This document shows, in pieces, positions 46,093 to 59,455 of a stretch of 64,000 nucleotides of DNA. Origin of the DNA: Pachypanchax playfairii (Eukaryota > Chordata > Actinopteri > Cyprinodontiformes > Aplocheilidae); NCBI GenBank assembly GCA_006937955.1, contig SSNP01000041.1:1771887-1835886 (forward strand), given 5' to 3'. Both the position numbers and the translations under genes were made by a program. Each line of letters opens with the position of its first letter. The first letter of the stretch is position 1. The notes under the pieces were generated by a model, which saw only the letters and a program-made list of their open reading frames with translations, did not search any database and was not told the origin of the DNA.

Positions 46093-49000
46093 CACACTGT
46101 TCTGGTTCCTGGGTTTTGTTGTGGCTCTGGATTCAGTATTCCTGTTAAAAAGTGAAAAGAAACCACTGAGTCAGAACTTAAACTAGATTCAGAAGGCCTT
46201 TAGCCTGTTAGCAGGAATATACTGAGGTTAGCATGTCTGCTATATAGTAGTGTACAGCCAGCTGATACTAGGTCTCCAGGCTGGTTCCAGAGAGCATGGT
46301 GAAGGACTTTTCCTTCTGCTTCATGACCACCATCTCTCAGGACCTTAAGTGGGAGATGAAGAATCAGCTCCCTCAACATAGGATTGACTTTCTGTAACAA
46401 CTGAGGAAATTCAGCCTCCTGACATCGATGATGGTGCATTTATGCACCTCCATCACAGAGTCCGTCCTCACCTCTTCCATCATCATCTGGTCCACTGCAG
46501 CTTCAGCCAAGGACAAGGACCGAATGCAGCATATCATCCACTCTGCTGAGAAGGTGATTGGCTGCAACCTTCCTTCCCTTCAGGACCTGGACACTTCCAG
46601 GACCTGGACACTTCTAGGGTTCTAAAACCTGCAGTAACGATTGTGGCTGATTCCTCTCACCATAGACAGAAAATCTTTCAGACTCTCATCTGGAAGAAGC
46701 TTCAGTCCATCAGGACCAGGACCTCCAACCACAGGAACCATTTCTTTCCCTCTGCTACTGGCCTACTGAGCAGAACCCAGTAGAACTCTGTATATGTGTT
46801 ATTTGAACAAACTCATATCAACCCCCACCCCATTGTCTCCCAGGTTAATTTGCAACTTACAGCTTTTGTAAAACAGACTTTTCACTATTGCATGAATGCT
46901 TTGATTATATAAATATTGCTGTTTAGTTATGCATGTTATTCTTACTTTGATTTATTCTTTGTGCACCTTCACCCAAGACAAAATCCTTCAAATGATACCT
47001 GGAAATAAACTGATTCTGATTTAGTGCTATACAAATAAAACTCAATTAAATTTATAAGAAGAAACATTTTTATCATTTGATCATTAAAGACTCAAATCAA
47101 GACGTAAATCTGATGGACGTAGTAGATGTAATTCCTTGTAATGACAGGTCTTCCTGGGTCTCAGACTCCAGATTGCTGAGAGACCTGAGTTATTTATTTA
47201 TTAATCTGGAGTACGGCAGAGTTAAAGCTGCCATTTTTCATAATGAGACATGAAACTGCAGCTCAGACAGGAAATCGTCACAGTGTGCAGAGGAGTAATG
47301 AATGACTGATGCATCACTCTGATTTTCACTCTGTAGCAAAGGAAAAGCGTAAGACAAGCAACAGAGACAAGATGGAGAGAAGAAGTAAAGCAGAAAGGGG
47401 AAGAGGATAGAAACACATCCAAACACTACTGAAAAACCTTCAACCATTTTTAATTTTTCACCTACAGTCATAAGAGATGAGAAGGAGCAGCATCTGTCTT
47501 ATTCTAGCGTTCCCATTTACATGATTAGACATCATGTACGTCGTTTCTTAATACTCAGGACTTGGTACTGTCTAGATACAGTCGTCTCCAAGGCAAACAC
47601 CTGATTCGATGTGGTAGTTTGGAAAACCTTTCTGCTCATCCTTCTTCCACATAGGCAGTTGTTCTGCTTCAAGCTCAGGTCCTCTGAGGCCCAGAAGCTT
47701 GAGGATTTTATCTAGAACTGTACTCTGTTGTACAGAGATCTGTGTTGTTGTTCCTGGAATCTGTTAGAGACACTGTGTCGAGGTCGCTGGTACCACTGAG
47801 GCCTTGACATTCCACAACTTCTCTATTTCCTCTTTCAGTCTTTGGACTTTCTTGAGCTTCTCATGATCTTTGGTCTTGATGTTTTTATTGTTTGAGATTG
47901 ATTCATCTCACTTCTGCCATCTTCTGTTGTTGACAACTATATCAGGCTGATTAGCATCAACTGCTTGACTGTCTGGATCTGGAAGTTCACAGTATCTTCG
48001 CCCTGTCATGCTGCACCGGTCCTGGTGGAGCTTCCTAATTTGACTGCAGGACCTACAGCCTGGAGCAGACCCTGACCTCTGTGTAGTCCCTCAGTCCAGG
48101 TCTTGTGTGATGTGGTAGACCCTGGCCTTTGTGCAGTCCTTCAGTCCAGCCTTCTCTAACCTCTGGCAGGACTTGTTGGTCCATTCCACTTTCAGCTAAA
48201 ATGAAATGTGATTTTTAAATCCTAGCCTCATGTTCCACATTCGGTTCCACCGATAGAGATAACTGTAATCTTTATGTTCTTGTTCTGTGTGGTTCTAAAG
48301 CTGTTCTGTAGATCAAATAATCTCCTGGTGCTCTTCATCTTTGCTTAGAAGTTTTAATAAAACAAATTAAACTTGACCTTAAACTAGTTCTGACACACTT
48401 ATAAGGAGAGAGAGAACATTAATCATATAAAGTCTTCAGATATTTAACTCTGGTACAGACTCAGACTGAACTGTTGGTTCCTTCTATTAAAGAGAGAACA
48501 ACCCATGAAGTCCCTGAAATAACTGGAAACTGACTAAAGATTATGATTATTCTAACTTTAGTCAGTTTCAGTTGTTTTAGGGACCTTCGTGGGTTTTTCT
48601 CACTTTAATAGAGCAACAGTTTTCTGTTCTGAACTATAAACTGAATTTCTTTTCTTTGGTTGCAGAGCTCAGCCTTATTCAGATGTTCTAATAATGTTCT
48701 AGAGTGATCTTTTTTTTACACACTGGGCCAAATGACGGTGCTGCAGGATTATATTCAGTCTGTGGCGCAGCTCAGTGGTCAGACGCTGCTTTACACCGTC
48801 TGATTCAAGCTGTGCTCAGTCCTGTGGGCCTTTCTGTCCCGTAACACGGAGATGTCATATCACCAACATGCTGCAGCAGCAGGAGGAACAGCTGTTTCAC
48901 TGTAGAAAGTCTTTAAAGAACATGTTCTACACCAGGGTTTGTGCAGAGCCCAGAGCCTTGGAGAAATGAAATGTTTTGGAACCACCTGCTGATTTAATTT

Positions 49001-52000
49001 CAGTAAACAGCATCAAGCTAATCTTTTAGTTTCATCACTAATGCTGGACGTAAAGTGTTCTGGAAACATTCTGCTGCAGACCTTCCATGACTGAAGGATT
49101 CTACAGGTCTAAATGGAAGAACAACCTTCCAGCCTGGTTTTCAGCTCTTTAAAGAGGAACTCAACCCCCTCTAAATGAGGGGGTTCCTGCCTACTAGCTG
49201 CTGTTTAAAAAAATGCTGAAAGTAGGCGTCACTTAGGACCCTGAGGGAGTAGCAGCTGAGCTGTGATTGACATGTCGCACTTCTGTGTTTAGATTATCTC
49301 CAGTGTGACTCTGCCGTGTTGCAGAGAGGTAACCAGAGCACGATGAGAATATAACGTTTATAAATCACATCCACACAATCACAACCACTGCAGGGAAGTC
49401 TTTGCCCTAATTTAATTATTCTTTTAATGATATTATTTATTCTCTGTTGTAGTTTTTGGTCGGTTGCTCTAAATTCCTGTGTGCAGCTCTTTGGTGAGAA
49501 GCTGAAAACAACGGGCGAGCGGGTGCGAGTGTGTCTGAGAGAGTTTATACTCCAGGAGGCGTGTCTTAGAGACGATGCTGGTGATGTAGACATGTACTGC
49601 TTTCAGCCAATCACAAATTTTAAATGCAATAGCCACCTTTCGACCCTAAGAGGGCAGCACTAAAACGTTTTTAGACCAAAGAGTGTGAAATTTAACAAGT
49701 TTGCATGTGACTCTACAAAAATGCCCAGAAACTGAAAGATTGCATTGGTAAAGACCCACTAATACAGTTTATAAACAGAAAAAAGCTGTTTTGAGGGTGA
49801 GTTGCTCTTTAAAGCAGCGCTGACTGAAGAAATGCTCACAGTATGAAAAAGGTCTTAGATAGCATGAAAAGAATCAGAGATAATAATGCAAGACCTACCA
49901 TCATCACCACATAACATACAGGAACTAATTCTCTTGATGATGACGTCTGTAGTTCAAAGTGTTTTAGATAGATTGTGGGAGGAGCTACTGAAACCCGACA
50001 CTTGTCTACCAGGCACGGTGGTCTTTCAGTTAAAGTCTTGGGATGGGTTTCTTCCTAATGGTTTGGAACATGTAGAACCTGGTTCTGATGATATTAATAA
50101 TTATAACAATAGTCAGGTAAATATTGGAAAGATTGTTGGTAGCCATGTTGTTTTCCTGACACCTTCAGGTTGTGTGTTTCCTTTGTGTAGCGTCTTTATC
50201 CTCACAGCAGCGTGTTAATAACATGTCACATCTAGTCATTAAACGTTGGCTTCAGGAGGAGAATTGTTCTGAATGGACCTGAACAGTCACATATAACAGC
50301 AGCAGCAGCATGAAGCTCCAACATCATAGGAAAAACGTTCCACATTCTTTACTCACACCCCTCAGGCTGAAGGATCATTAAAAGAATACAGCGAGCAATC
50401 TGTCACTGTCATTTACTTACTCACTGCTGTCGAACATTCGGATATAAACACACACTCTGTCTCCCGTCACCGGAGTGTGTTTCTGACTAATGTAGGAATG
50501 TATTTTCTATAAATATCAGCTGGAATGACAGTTATATTTACTGTTTTACAGCTGACATGAGTTCTGGTTCCAAACAGAAGCAGCATTTTTAAGTAAAAAC
50601 ACAGAGATGTTTGGTGATAATGGTGATCTTCAGCGGGCGGTTATAGATCCATTCATCCGTCCATCCAGGTGCCGCAGTCACCAGGAATGAGCTCCTACAA
50701 ATCAGGGAGCTACTGGGACTTTGGTTCCTACATTTTTCTCTCAAAGAACGGAATTTACAGATATTGTAGTGGAAGGTGTTCACACCTTTGCACAGGGGGA
50801 GAGCTCGCTTGTGCGTCTCATCAGATGCAGAGTGCGTACTGCGTTGCCTGGAATAATTCTATCTAATCTGCGTTCACTGTGCAACAAACTGGACGAACTC
50901 CAGCTACTGGTGGGAAAGAACAAAGACTTCTCTACATCATCCGTTCTATGCTGCGCAGTCTGAGTGCTTCAGTCTGGTACAAAGCAGATTTTGCTTTGTG
51001 ATTGATGTTGTTGGACATGTCAAATACATTTTTTATGTGATCATTTTAACTGTAATAATGTTTGAGGAGTTTCAGTTAGGATTTAGATCATGATAGCTCT
51101 GAAACATCCTTGGTGAAAGTTTCTAATCTTCTTGTGTCCTCAGACAGTGGACTTGTGTCTTTACTTGTCCTGTTAGGTCTTAGAGCTGCATTTGATACTA
51201 TAGATCATAAGATCCTATAAGAGGCTTGAATATGAGAACAGGATTCAGGGAACTAAACCTACCCTAAAAATGTCATCAAAATCCATCCTGAAGTTTTTGT
51301 GTTGTTAACAAACAGACACATAACCTCCTCTGCCGCCACCTGGTGGGATGCCATGCTCACGACTCCCGCATGCGCTCCAATGCAGCGAAAATTCCTCACC
51401 CAAACCCACTCTGGCCCCCAGTCTTCTCTGGTCGCTCCTTCTCCAAGAAGATCAACAAAATCTCCCCGGCACTCTGAAGCAGCTTCACCCTCCACAGTAC
51501 CAGCCTCCCTATTATGGACTATTCACTGTATTAGGCAACCTGCGGTCAACAGGAGGATCAGTCAGTTTTAGAAGAATAAATCAGACTTTGATGTCTGTAG
51601 AGAGCTGGTGGAGGTGGTTAGACTAAAACCACTGACACAGTTATAGGCAGGAACCAACAGACACTAGGGCTTATGGAGTTTACAGCATGATGATGTCGGT
51701 CGTCTTGACCATCTACTGTTTGATTGAAAGGTGTTCAGGAGCCTGAGATGATTCTGGAAATATATTCCAGAGCTGTAAACCTCCAGCACACTGTTCTGTT
51801 AGTTTAAAATTTCTTTGGCTGAAATGAATCTTATCAAATCTGTTTGTTTTCCTTCTTCAGTGTTTGGTGTTTGAAGATGCTCCTAATGGCGTTAAGGCAG
51901 CTCTGGCAGCAGGGATGCAGGTGGTGATGATTCCTGATGATAACCTGGATCCTGGCCTCACACGGGGTGCCACACTGAAACTCAAGTCTATGGAGGAGTT

Positions 52001-52037
52001 TGACCCAAAGCTCTTCGGCCTGCCGGGGTTTGATTGA
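43502..52037 (+). CDS. pudp: Pseudouridine-5'-phosphatase (HAD family)
   Basis: Four coding exons, 43502-43571, 44211-44429, 45756-45985 and 51861-52037, join in phase to give 231 residues, against about 228 in mammals. Known role: cytosolic Mg-dependent removal of phosphate from pseudouridine 5'-monophosphate (older name HDHD1). HAD motif I is FDMDG with nucleophile Asp17 and Asp19; LLLDTERLY follows. Motif II is ATSS (115-118). The GDDPE and GKPQPD blocks supply the motif III Lys region, and FEDAPNG (177-183) is motif IV. The protein ends LFGLPGFD. Reading frame and catalytic residues are intact. Introns 2 and 3 hold many repeats. A likely poly(A) signal is at 52568. Confidence 0.93.
44560..45370 (+). 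pseudogene. Relic of an unclassified transposon-like fish ORF
   Basis: In pudp intron 2, sense strand, with frame changes: HLFQQCFPTVKLVGCLHVVR, GLTPYFKMLILKKV, then KQMDFHVRLWN, SEFLGHSSA, LRYLLQLSMEGPHVNWKVFE, SVGSCG-RVYYTFQDGAKAA, LKFVRHRWVENVKVSDRAL and LLNPKTQSFEVVKNSMQDPL. These blocks follow the order of a repeated teleost protein family of transposon type that I cannot name with certainty. Several stops show it is inactive. Confidence 0.5.
46040..46089 (+). repeat. (CA)n microsatellite
   Basis: About 24 uninterrupted CA units, 35 bases after the donor of pudp exon 3 region, in intron 3. Confidence 0.9.
46370..47023 (+). mobile_element. LINE 3' end, second copy
   Basis: Reads QLRKFSLLTSMMVHLCTSI and TESVLTSSIIIWSTAASAKD, homologous to the copy at 22110-23042, with the same tail (AATAAACTGATTCTGATTT). 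It lacks the SINE insertion of the first copy and lies in pudp intron 3. Confidence 0.7.
47640..48200 (-). pseudogene. LINE C-terminal relic
   Basis: The minus strand reads QPDIVVNNRRWQK, KDHEKLKKVQRLKEEIEKLW, NVKASVVPA and QIPGTTTQISVQQSTVLDKI, the end of a fish LINE protein. It is interrupted by stops and small deletions. It lies in pudp intron 3. Confidence 0.55.
49153..49808. mobile_element. TTAA-flanked MITE, 656 bp
   Basis: The ends AGAGGAACTCAACCCC and (right) GAGGGTGAGTTGCTCT are imperfect inverted repeats with TTAA at 49149-49152 and 49809-49812. No transposase. It lies in pudp intron 3. Confidence 0.75.
50780..51245 (+). pseudogene. LINE fragments (endonuclease start and reverse transcriptase core)
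   Basis: Reads PGIILSNLRSLCNKLDELQL and, after a deletion, SDSGLVSLLVLLGLRAAFDT with IDHKIL, a reverse-transcriptase motif. It is degraded and internally deleted, in pudp intron 3. Confidence 0.55.
51300..51560. mobile_element. Fragment related to the 54368 TTAA element
   Basis: The block CACAGTACCAGCCTCC, CTATTCACTGTA and GGCAACCTGCGGTC matches the middle of the element at 54368-54774. No ends are preserved. Confidence 0.45.
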
Positions 52038-52600
52038 TTTGCAGTGTTAGGACGAGACACACAGTGTGATTCTGGGTCAGAGTTCATCTCATCCTGCTGA
52101 TCTTTGACCCCTCTTAAGTTTAGACAGGTTCAGATTTGGACAGACCAGGATTACAATATGGCTAAAGTCTCTAAAGAAACTGAATGTTTTGTTATGTCTA
52201 ATAATTTGTACCTCTGTCTGATAAATTTTGGAACAAAAAGTGCTATAAACATGCAACCAGTTCTTCTGGACCGACTGTCTGATTATGTTAATCAAATCAA
52301 ATTAAAACTAAAATCATATTCATGTATCCCCATGCAAAAAGTTCTTATTTTAATGAACTTCTGATAAAATCTGTGAAGGTTCTTTTGAATTCTTTCTATA
52401 CTTTTCTACTGTATGTTATAAAGGTACGGATTATTTCATGAACTGTACGATGGTTAGAAAGATCCTATATTAGAGTTTCTGTTCTGAAGGTGAATCTGGT
52501 ATCAAAAATCTTAACTGCACTAAATTTCAAGTTTAAAAAATATATATTTATATACGTATAATATGTTAATAAAAAAAAAAAAACTAGTTGTCATCCTGGA
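52038..52600 (+). other. pudp 3' UTR
   Basis: Follows the TGA at 52035. AATAAA at 52568-52573 lies in an A-rich tract and is the best candidate poly(A) signal. No other feature was seen. Confidence 0.4.
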
Positions 52601-54360
52601 ACAGATGATCCACTGTGATTAACTATCTTCAGCAGTAGTAACCTCTGGCAGCCCCGAAATGCAAACAAGGAAAGATATTTTGAGGATGTTCAATTGTCAA
52701 AACAAAAAACCCCAAAGACTGATTGGATAATAAATTTGTTTTCTTAAAAATGTTTTATTCCCATTCAAAGAATGTTTAAAAGTGAAGTGGGCTAGAAAAA
52801 AAAATATTTTGGTGCTTGTTTTTGTAATGAATGTTAGCCTTCGTAACATCAACACTTTTGTAATGGACTGACACAAAGAAGAAAGCTCAGCTTGTTCCAG
52901 GTCAGTTAACACCTCCATGTTATTTTAATCCAAGCTACATTTGTTGTGTTAAAAAAAAAGTCTGTTTGTGTAGTGGTTTGACAAAAGTACTGTCATTAAT
53001 CATCATGCTCCTTGTCACTTTTCAGCCTGTGTCGCGTGTTTCCCACACCTCTTGTCTTAATATATTTGGTAAAAGTTTGTTTTATCTGAACGATGGCGAA
53101 CTTCCTGTTTTACCTGAATCAGGACAGACTTTTTGTTTCACTACAGCAGCTGTCTGACAGCGTTTGAGCTTAAAACCAGTTAGAATTGTTTTTGTGAACT
53201 GATTCTTATTGCTTTTTTGAAATCAAATTTATGGCATGATCTGGGAACCAGAATGTTCTGTCTTCCTGTTTCTCTCTGAGCCACTTCAGGAAAAATGCCT
53301 GTAGTGGAAAGCTTTTCTCTCCAACATCTGTTCTTTGGCCCTTGGCTGCAGCAGCTCAGACGAACTTGTGACAGCTCGTCTCTTAACTCCTTCTGATAAA
53401 AGCTGGCCCGACACTTGTGGCCATCCATTGTCCTCTTTTTAAAAACACATTTGTATTCTTTCCACCTCTGCCAATCAGCCTTGTCTCGTCTCCTTGCCAC
53501 AAACGGGTTGAGCTTTAATTCTGCCTCCAAGTGAAGAGGGCAGCACAGATATCTCCCTGACATGTTCTCCAGGCTCGTGTTCTCATGTGTTCTCCACTGA
53601 TAGACGAGGGTAGCTGCGGGACACATTCATCTTCAATGTCACTTTTTATTCCCGGACCTTATCAGAGCTCAGACAAACAGCTTCTTTTACTGACAAAGTC
53701 AAAGTGCTGGACGTTATATGGATGACCTCATTTAAACACTAAATCTTTTATTTCCTCCTTAAGAGGCAACCAAACAGGCTGCGTGACTCCATCTGAGGAG
53801 AGAAGAAAGGAGTCTCAGTGACTTAATGTCACATCTCTGAGGACCAGGTCCTCATCCTCCCCAAAGCAAACAATTAAAAACTCCAAGTGAAGAAATCTAC
53901 AAGCAGCTAATCTTTTTCATTGATTTATGTGACAGAAATAACAGAATCCTCAAGTTTGTTTCTAAAACTTTGCTTCTTTCTTAAGGGAATCATTCCCTTT
54001 TTAAGATTCAACCAAAACAAACAAGTCTGCTAAGTGTGAAGCTTACAGATAGACTCCTCTATTCTTACCACCAAACGTATCTTCAGTCTGCATATCTGTG
54101 CAGCACAGGCTGCTGTTGAATTACCGAGGCCGGATGCTGCAAGGAGGAAATTCACAATCGTATTGGAAAAAGCTCTGCGTTAAGATGTTTCTATTCTACA
54201 GTGAGCGGCCTCGGCTTCAACCAGCTGGGATTTTACTGAAGGACTCGGACCAGATGGAGCTCTACATTTTATAAAACAGGCCGCGTGTTTTAATCACATC
54301 CAAGTAATGAGACAATTCATTTGATTAAAGAAATGGGTGGCAGAGAAGAGAGCTAACAGA
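52600..54360. other. No gene recognised
   Basis: Intergenic. A 148-codon minus-strand open frame at 53180-53626 has no recognisable motif and no family resemblance that I can support. Confidence 0.45.
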
Positions 54361-54367
54361 ACGTTAA

Positions 54368-54774
54368 AGGTTAGATAGACCGTAGTGACATCCAGCGTGT
54401 GGATGCTGCAGTTGCAGAACAAGGCCCCCAGTCGTCGGTATGCTAGGCTCGCTGCCGACACGTGACGTATCACTCTGGTTTTTGATCTTCTCTTGTCGCT
54501 CCTCTTCTGAGAAGGATAATGAAATCTGCTCTGCTCTGAAGCAGCTGCTTGACTTGCAGACTCCACCATTTTTCACAGTACCAGCCTCGCTGTGTCAAAT
54601 GGACCATTCACTGTAATGAGCAACCTGCAATGGTGTCACTAATGGCTGGTAGATGTAAACATAATGCCAACGTTGTGCCCATCAAAATCAATATTTTATT
54701 ATATTTTAATTCAAATATATGTTCATTCTGCACCCCTCCAAACGCCCCTTTTTATGAAATTGTTCCATATTCAG
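54368..54774. mobile_element. TTAA-flanked MITE related to the ZNF-enclosing unit
   Basis: Bordered by TTAA at 54364-54367 and 54775-54778. The left sub-terminal block GTGACATCCAGCGTGTGGAT and the right block TATGAAATTGTTCCATATTC match the corresponding blocks inside 1074-2565. This copy has no ZNF cargo, so it shows what the empty element looks like. Confidence 0.65.
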
Positions 54775-54778
54775 TTAA

Positions 54779-57560
54779 AGGAGTAAACATCTGGAACAAC
54801 TGTCCCAACAGTATGAAATTATGCTACATTCTAGTTTGCTTTATTAAAACAAAAGAATTTTCAGTACAGTATGAAAACTTGCGTATTTTGAATTGGTACT
54901 ATTATTTTTGTATAGTGCACTAGGTCTTTTAGGTTATTGTTTGTTTGTTTGTTTCCCTAAGGTAAAAGGGATAGGTGTATAATAAGCATATACTTCAACT
55001 TATACCTCTCAGTTATATAAACCAACTGTTAAAATCTGTTTGGTTTTTTTTTTGTTTCATACCAAAATAAACTTTTCATTTATTCAAATCCTCATAAATG
55101 TATTGTTTACACCACACATCCCTATTTTCTCTCAGTAAAATATCTTTTAATGTCTAGTACAGAGGACCGGTAGTCCTCTGCACCACTGTGTTGATTTAAC
55201 CATGAATCAAAGTATTCCACCTTTCCCTACTGACAAGCTGTAACCAGAGTTAATCTGAGGGGGAAAAGTTGTTTTTCTGATCTCCTTCATTATAAACCTT
55301 TAAAATATCACATTGTTCTTGCAGACATTTATTTATTTATTACAAAACAACAGAGAGTCACAGATCACACTGTTCTGGAAAAAAATAATACAGCAAAGAA
55401 AAGATTTGCATTCGTTGCAGGTCTTTGTACAAGATAAATCAGAAACAAACGACTATCAGTGAGTTATTTTTTCATGTGTTTTGTTAATTGTTTTTTTTTC
55501 AGGGAGTAAACACAGTTTGGGTGCAAAGAAAAGACCTCTTCCATCCCTGCAGAGCAGCGTGAGTCCTACTGTTACTGCTTCCACTTTACAAAGAGACGTT
55601 CTTGTTATTGCTGCAATGAAAGGGAATAAATTTTACACGTATACAGAAGAGAGAATACTGCCGTCTAAAGGAAAGCAAATGATGCAGTAAAGAGGTAGTT
55701 TGAGTTCAATAGAAAGAGCCCGGGGCAGAGAACACATTAAGAGAGCTGACTGTTCCAGATTTCCTGAAATATAAATGTGGACGAAACTTCGAGGTGCAGG
55801 AGCCACATTTTCTGCAACAAAAGGATGAGTCACACATCAGTCACTGTTGTTTTTTACTTTGTCTCTGCAGGATCTGGATCTGTTACGGCATGATCCAGAT
55901 GACCATAGGTGAGGGTCAGAACGTAGACAAACCAGTAAATCAAGAGCTGAAGCAGCTCCTTCTTCACTACAACAGACTGAAGCAGCATCTTAATGGATGA
56001 AGCTCCAATCCGTCGGTCCATCTTCTGCTCTATCCTGCATCACTCATGAACTCCTCCAGGTAAAGACACACCTCCAACCTGAAGGGAGCATTCCACCATT
56101 TGTTTATTTGTGGATCATTTCTATACATTTTAATCAATCAAGTCAATTCACAATAAGATGCTAAATGAACCAAAACTATATTTAGAAACTATTCTTGAGG
56201 TGTTTCTAACAATGTTCCCCTGGATAAACTCACAAATTTTGTTATTTTAAGAGTTTCAGAAGGTGACAACTAAATTATATAGTATAGAATTTGTGACAAA
56301 TAAAGCCCAAATTGAGTATTTTTCTCATTTTTTAATTTGTCATATTTATAAAGTGCCAATTCATAACAAATGTCATTTCAAGTCACTACACAGAAATATT
56401 AGGTCCAATTCATAGTAAAAGATTCTTGGTTTGAACCTTCAATTCAATTGAAAGAAAAGGGGTTAAAGGTGGAAGATCAGAGTTAGGATGTTAGTTTTTC
56501 ATGGTGAGAAAGTCAGAATCAAGTTTCTTTAGAACTGATCACAGCTGTTTGAGAAGTGAAGGAATCAGAATAGAGCAGAAACGCACATAAATTAAAAAAA
56601 TTATAGGAAAAAAAGCATGATGTAAAGAATGCGTCTTCAACCCTGGTCCTTGAGTGCACTGTCCAGAATGTTGAATGAATGGCTCATTAGCAGGTCTTTG
56701 CCAAACTTGATGGCACGCTGTAGAGGTAATTCAGTTAAGTTCCTGACAAATGAAGTAAGCTGCTTTATTGAATCGGATGTTTTTGCTGTGTTTTTGTTGC
56801 AGGAAGCTCCATGTGTTTTTGTGAAACCAGCGCTCGGGTGAGCAACGAGTCTGACTAACCTTTAGCAGCAGCTTTATAAATAATAACTCTGTAGATCTGC
56901 TTCTCACGACAAGACAGGTATGTTTGTCAGAAAATTGATGCAAAGATGCACCACATGTTACAGGAAACAAATTTAAATCCTCTCAGCCACTAACATCATT
57001 CATCACAACAGCATGAATGATGAAAACCTTTACACAGAAACCCAAACTGAGATGGTTTTATCCTTCAATGGATGTTTCGTTCTTCACAGCTAGTATTTAT
57101 CTTTAATGAAGATCAGATTAAAGTTTGAAAGCTACGTTTGGGTGAGTGTTTCCCTGGATCTTTGTTAGACAGAGGAATAAATCTGTGGCTCTGACTGACT
57201 GAAGAGTTCTTAGATCCTGTCAGGAAGCATCAGTGTAACAACACAAAGTCCCACATGAGTTCACCTAGATGTTCTCAGTCCTCCTACTATTTACACCAGC
57301 ATCTGCTCCTTTGCAGTCTATGAATCCAAAATGATTCCTGTTGATAGCTTTCCCTACAGACTACAGTTAAAATCCAGCCTAAAGTTGGCTACAGGTCAGA
57401 GATCAGTGGCTTACTCAGAATTTGTCACAACATAAATACCTGCTGCCTTCACTGGAGCCTATAAAAACATCTCAGTTGGATCACAGCTCTTACCGTTAAT
57501 GCAGAAAGTTAGACACAGATGTTTTTATATGCTGTTGTTGCTGTTGTTGGTCAAATGAAT
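54779..57560. other. No gene recognised
   Basis: Short open frames only. A diverged hAT-end-like string (TCAACCCTGGTCCTTGAGTG) is at about 56636. The frame at about 55870-56000 after a CTGCAG acceptor-like site is not assignable. Confidence 0.45.
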
Positions 57561-57990
57561 TCTTCCTTAGGTAAGTGACTGGCTTATATCACAGGCTTCA
57601 TTGATAAATGTATCTTAGTATCATCAGCATAAGAAAGGAAATTTATATCATGCTGTCTAATAGTTTTACAAAGTCATATCAGTAAAGAGAATCAGTCCAA
57701 GAACTGAACCCTGAGGAACTTCATTACCGACTCTGGTAGATGAAGATAATTCATTTTTTACATGAACAAACTGGAATCTGTCAAATAAATATGATTGAAA
57801 CTAGTTTAGTTCCCTGAAACCTGATCTCACATTCAAGCCTCTTCAATAGGATCGTATGATCTACAGGATCAATCGCAGCACTGAGATCTAACTGGACAAA
57901 TATAGACAAGTCCGCTTCACATTTTCACAGTACTGTATCATAAAACCCTCTATGAGGCTTGAATGCATGTTAAATACATGTTTCTGAAAC
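57560..57990 (-). mobile_element. LINE fragment (reverse transcriptase block) in a dispersed repeat
   Basis: On the minus strand 57905-57830 reads FVQLDLSAAIDPVDHTILLK, RLECEIRFQG, a reverse-transcriptase motif. The plus-strand text AGAACTGAACCCTGAGGAAC nearby is part of a common fish repeat. Confidence 0.5.
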
Positions 57991-58903
57991 ACCACAGCTT
58001 GTTTTTTAATTTAAACAGACTAACACGTGATCTGCCTGATGTTAATATCTGAGGTGATATACTTTTTTGCTCCAAAAGAACAAAAAATGTAGAAACTTAA
58101 ACCAGGTTAAGATGTGCAAAAGGAAAAAGTCTAACAGAACAAAAGTCTTTGCAAATGAATAAATTTCAGCTGATCCAGCAGAAGTGCAGCTGCTGCCCTG
58201 TGGAATGTGATTATCCAATTGCTGTATATGCATTGCAAAAATGTGAGAACAAAGAAGATCCGTGAATATCTTTGTCGACCCTTGGTGAACCCAGGAAGGG
58301 ATTTTACGAACATTTTCATTGGCTTCAGAGATCCTCGTGTTGGCTACATTCCAGCCTGCTCCACATCAGTCTTGTAAGTCTGTTCATCAGTCTGTTTTTA
58401 AAATTGCTCATAGGGGTTCTTACTCAAACCTTTTTAAAATTACTTTAGATTTAGATTCTGAATTGGATTAAAATATGGGATTTTTGGATTGACTGTTCTT
58501 ACTTTTGGACTGTTTACTGGAATATGCAGTTTTCTAGCCCCACATCTGTGATATAACAGCCACTTTTTCTTGCCAAGTAGACTTACTTTTTCTTCTTTAA
58601 ATGTGCATCTCCCGACCTGTTTAGCTTTTTTGATGCCTTCCAGCCTGGAAACAAAAACAAGTAATTCTACCACCGTGTAGTCCATTGATGTCATTATGTA
58701 ACCAACCTGTGCCGATTCATTTCTGCCTTGATTCTCCAGCCGAAGTGAAACAGTAACTCTTGTTTTGTCAAACCTATACTGACCTGAAAATTACCTGATG
58801 CTAACCTGTCCTCTCCTCATCACAGTTGTCCTTACTGATGTTTCCCTGGTCCGGTCAGGTGATAATTGAAGAGCAATTGCCCTGTTAAAATAAAATCTTT
58901 TAA

Positions 58904-59451
58904 AGAGGCCCTTATATTAAATTTTTTTCTGAGGTTTCTGTTGAATATTTTAGCTCCACAGGTGTTCTTACCTTCATAGTGGGTGTGAAAACAGGTCAAC
59001 AACTTCTCTTTCAGTTTTAATCTCTCAAACTACGAAGGTGGCGATAACACCCGAGTTCTCCCGAGTCCGTTCTTTAGTATTCATCAGCTCCCGCAGTTGA
59101 AACCACGCCTCGCATGCTGCTGGCTAAAAACTGTAGCATAAGATGTAGCAAACAGGAAGAGATAACGTCTGACGTTGCCATGTGCTGCGGGGCAGGAAAC
59201 AGTATACCTTGCTCTCATAGGCTAGTTTGTTAGCCAATCAGAGTCCAGCAAATCCGAATAATGAATATGAACAAGCTGCTGCTCGAGGCTTGACGGAAGG
59301 AGCCCGAACCACCCGAATTTTAACGGAGACAGATTGAAAGGTCTGTTAAAAAAGTGTTTCCTGACATTTTTTAGATATAAAATGTTTCATATTACTGGTT
59401 AATACTTAAGAAATAACCACAAAGTCATGAAATTTGTATGAAATGGCCTCT
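58904..59451. mobile_element. TTAA-flanked MITE, 548 bp
   Basis: The ends AGAGGCCCTTATATTAAA and (right) TTTGTATGAAATGGCCTCT are imperfect inverted repeats, bordered by TTAA at 58900-58903 and 59452-59455. The interior is GC-richer than its flanks. No transposase. Confidence 0.75.
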
Positions 59452-59455
59452 TTAA

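Noticed and set aside
49886..50218. 110-codon plus-strand open frame in pudp intron 3
   Set aside because: No motif or partner exon recognised and a low-complexity Asn-rich stretch; not supportable as a gene.
53180..53626. 148-codon minus-strand open frame
   Set aside because: No recognisable domain, no splice partners, basic low-order composition; probably chance or repeat-derived.
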